Assembly: GCA_024402475.1 (NCBI GenBank)
Contig: JAKSTQ010000017.1
Span: 1 to 50,285, forward strand
From: Treponema sp.
GTDB taxonomy: Bacteria; Spirochaetota; Spirochaetia; Treponematales; Treponemataceae
Length of the DNA stretch: 50,285 nucleotides
Direction: 5' to 3'
Shown here: positions 50,236 through 50,285 of the stretch, one piece after another
Numbering within the stretch: the first letter of the stretch is position 1
How the letters are laid out: each line of letters starts with the position of its first letter
Translations under genes and position numbers: made by a program
The notes under the pieces: model-generated
Told to the model about the DNA's origin: nothing
What the model saw: the letters and a program-made list of their open reading frames with translations, nothing else
The model's database searches: none

Positions 50236-50285
50236 CTAAGTCAATAAAGTAGACACAAAAAATGCTAGTTTAAGCTGCAAGGTTT
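50231..50285. mobile_element. Possible edge of an insertion sequence
   Basis: From about 50231 (TGGACCTAAGTCAATAAAG, then a GTAGACACA block) the sequence changes character and disrupts the frame at 50083-50235. The TG start and the GTAGACACA block are reminiscent of insertion sequence ends, especially of the IS3/IS481 kind. Only 55 bases are visible and no transposase is included, so this is a weak call. Confidence 0.25.

Overview
The window looks like a chromosomal segment of a spirochaete, most likely a host-associated Treponema with an intact biosynthetic repertoire (gut, rumen or oral type). Grounds: a short SMC with no recognisable hinge, the cmk-rpsA pair, many tetratricopeptide and low-complexity lipoproteins, giant parallel beta-helix lipoproteins ending in a formylglycine-enzyme-type fold, and argG (absent from the minimal syphilis treponemes as far as I recall). 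This is inference from gene content; no database was consulted.

Layout. 1-3802 (+): tRNA-Gly, trigger factor, clpP, clpX and a small Dabb-domain gene (protein quality control). 3811-5409 (-): a CPBP-type membrane protein and a sigma-70 family factor whose 3' end carries three in-frame copies of a Leu-(Val/Ala)-Ala-stop unit. 5673-7097 (+): an unusual regulator with a sigma-region-2-like segment, a probable winged helix and a WYL domain. 7069-8184 (-) is a GT4 glycosyltransferase, divergent from a DEAD-box helicase (8233-9387). 9439-15849 (+): smc, a membrane protein, a long lipoprotein and serS. 15928-17506 (-): a PilZ-like protein and a lipoprotein. 17605-18740: tRNA-Arg, tRNA-Pro, an amino-acid ABC permease and tRNA-Val (-).

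18847-28802 is one long minus-strand array: recA, folK, scpA, scpB, rluB, cmk, rpsA, a sigma-54 activator, a TPR membrane protein, a lipoprotein and a ComFB-domain protein. SMC and its ScpA/ScpB partners are therefore all present, in two separate operons. 28949-33046 (-): rpe followed by three envelope genes with TPR or low-complexity regions. 33137-37464 (-): a MATE exporter and a MoxR ATPase / VWA / unknown-protein trio. 37565-40233 (-): argG and a His/Asp-rich COG0523 metal GTPase. 40316-50004 (-): three giant lipoproteins in one operon. The last 280 bases hold a truncated reading frame and perhaps the edge of an insertion sequence.

The most notable signals are: (1) the sigma2-like/WYL regulator next to a sigma factor; (2) repeated promoter architecture placing a good -10 box only 6-11 bases before an ATG with no Shine-Dalgarno site, implying leaderless mRNAs for MATE, rpe, moxR, the DEAD helicase, the GT4 gene and the lipoprotein operon; (3) the triple degron-like stop repeat and an RBS-masking hairpin beside the sigma gene; (4) a beta-helix lipoprotein operon ending in an FGE-type fold that lacks the catalytic cysteines, resembling a ligand-display protein. 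No CRISPR array, prophage or complete transposon was found.
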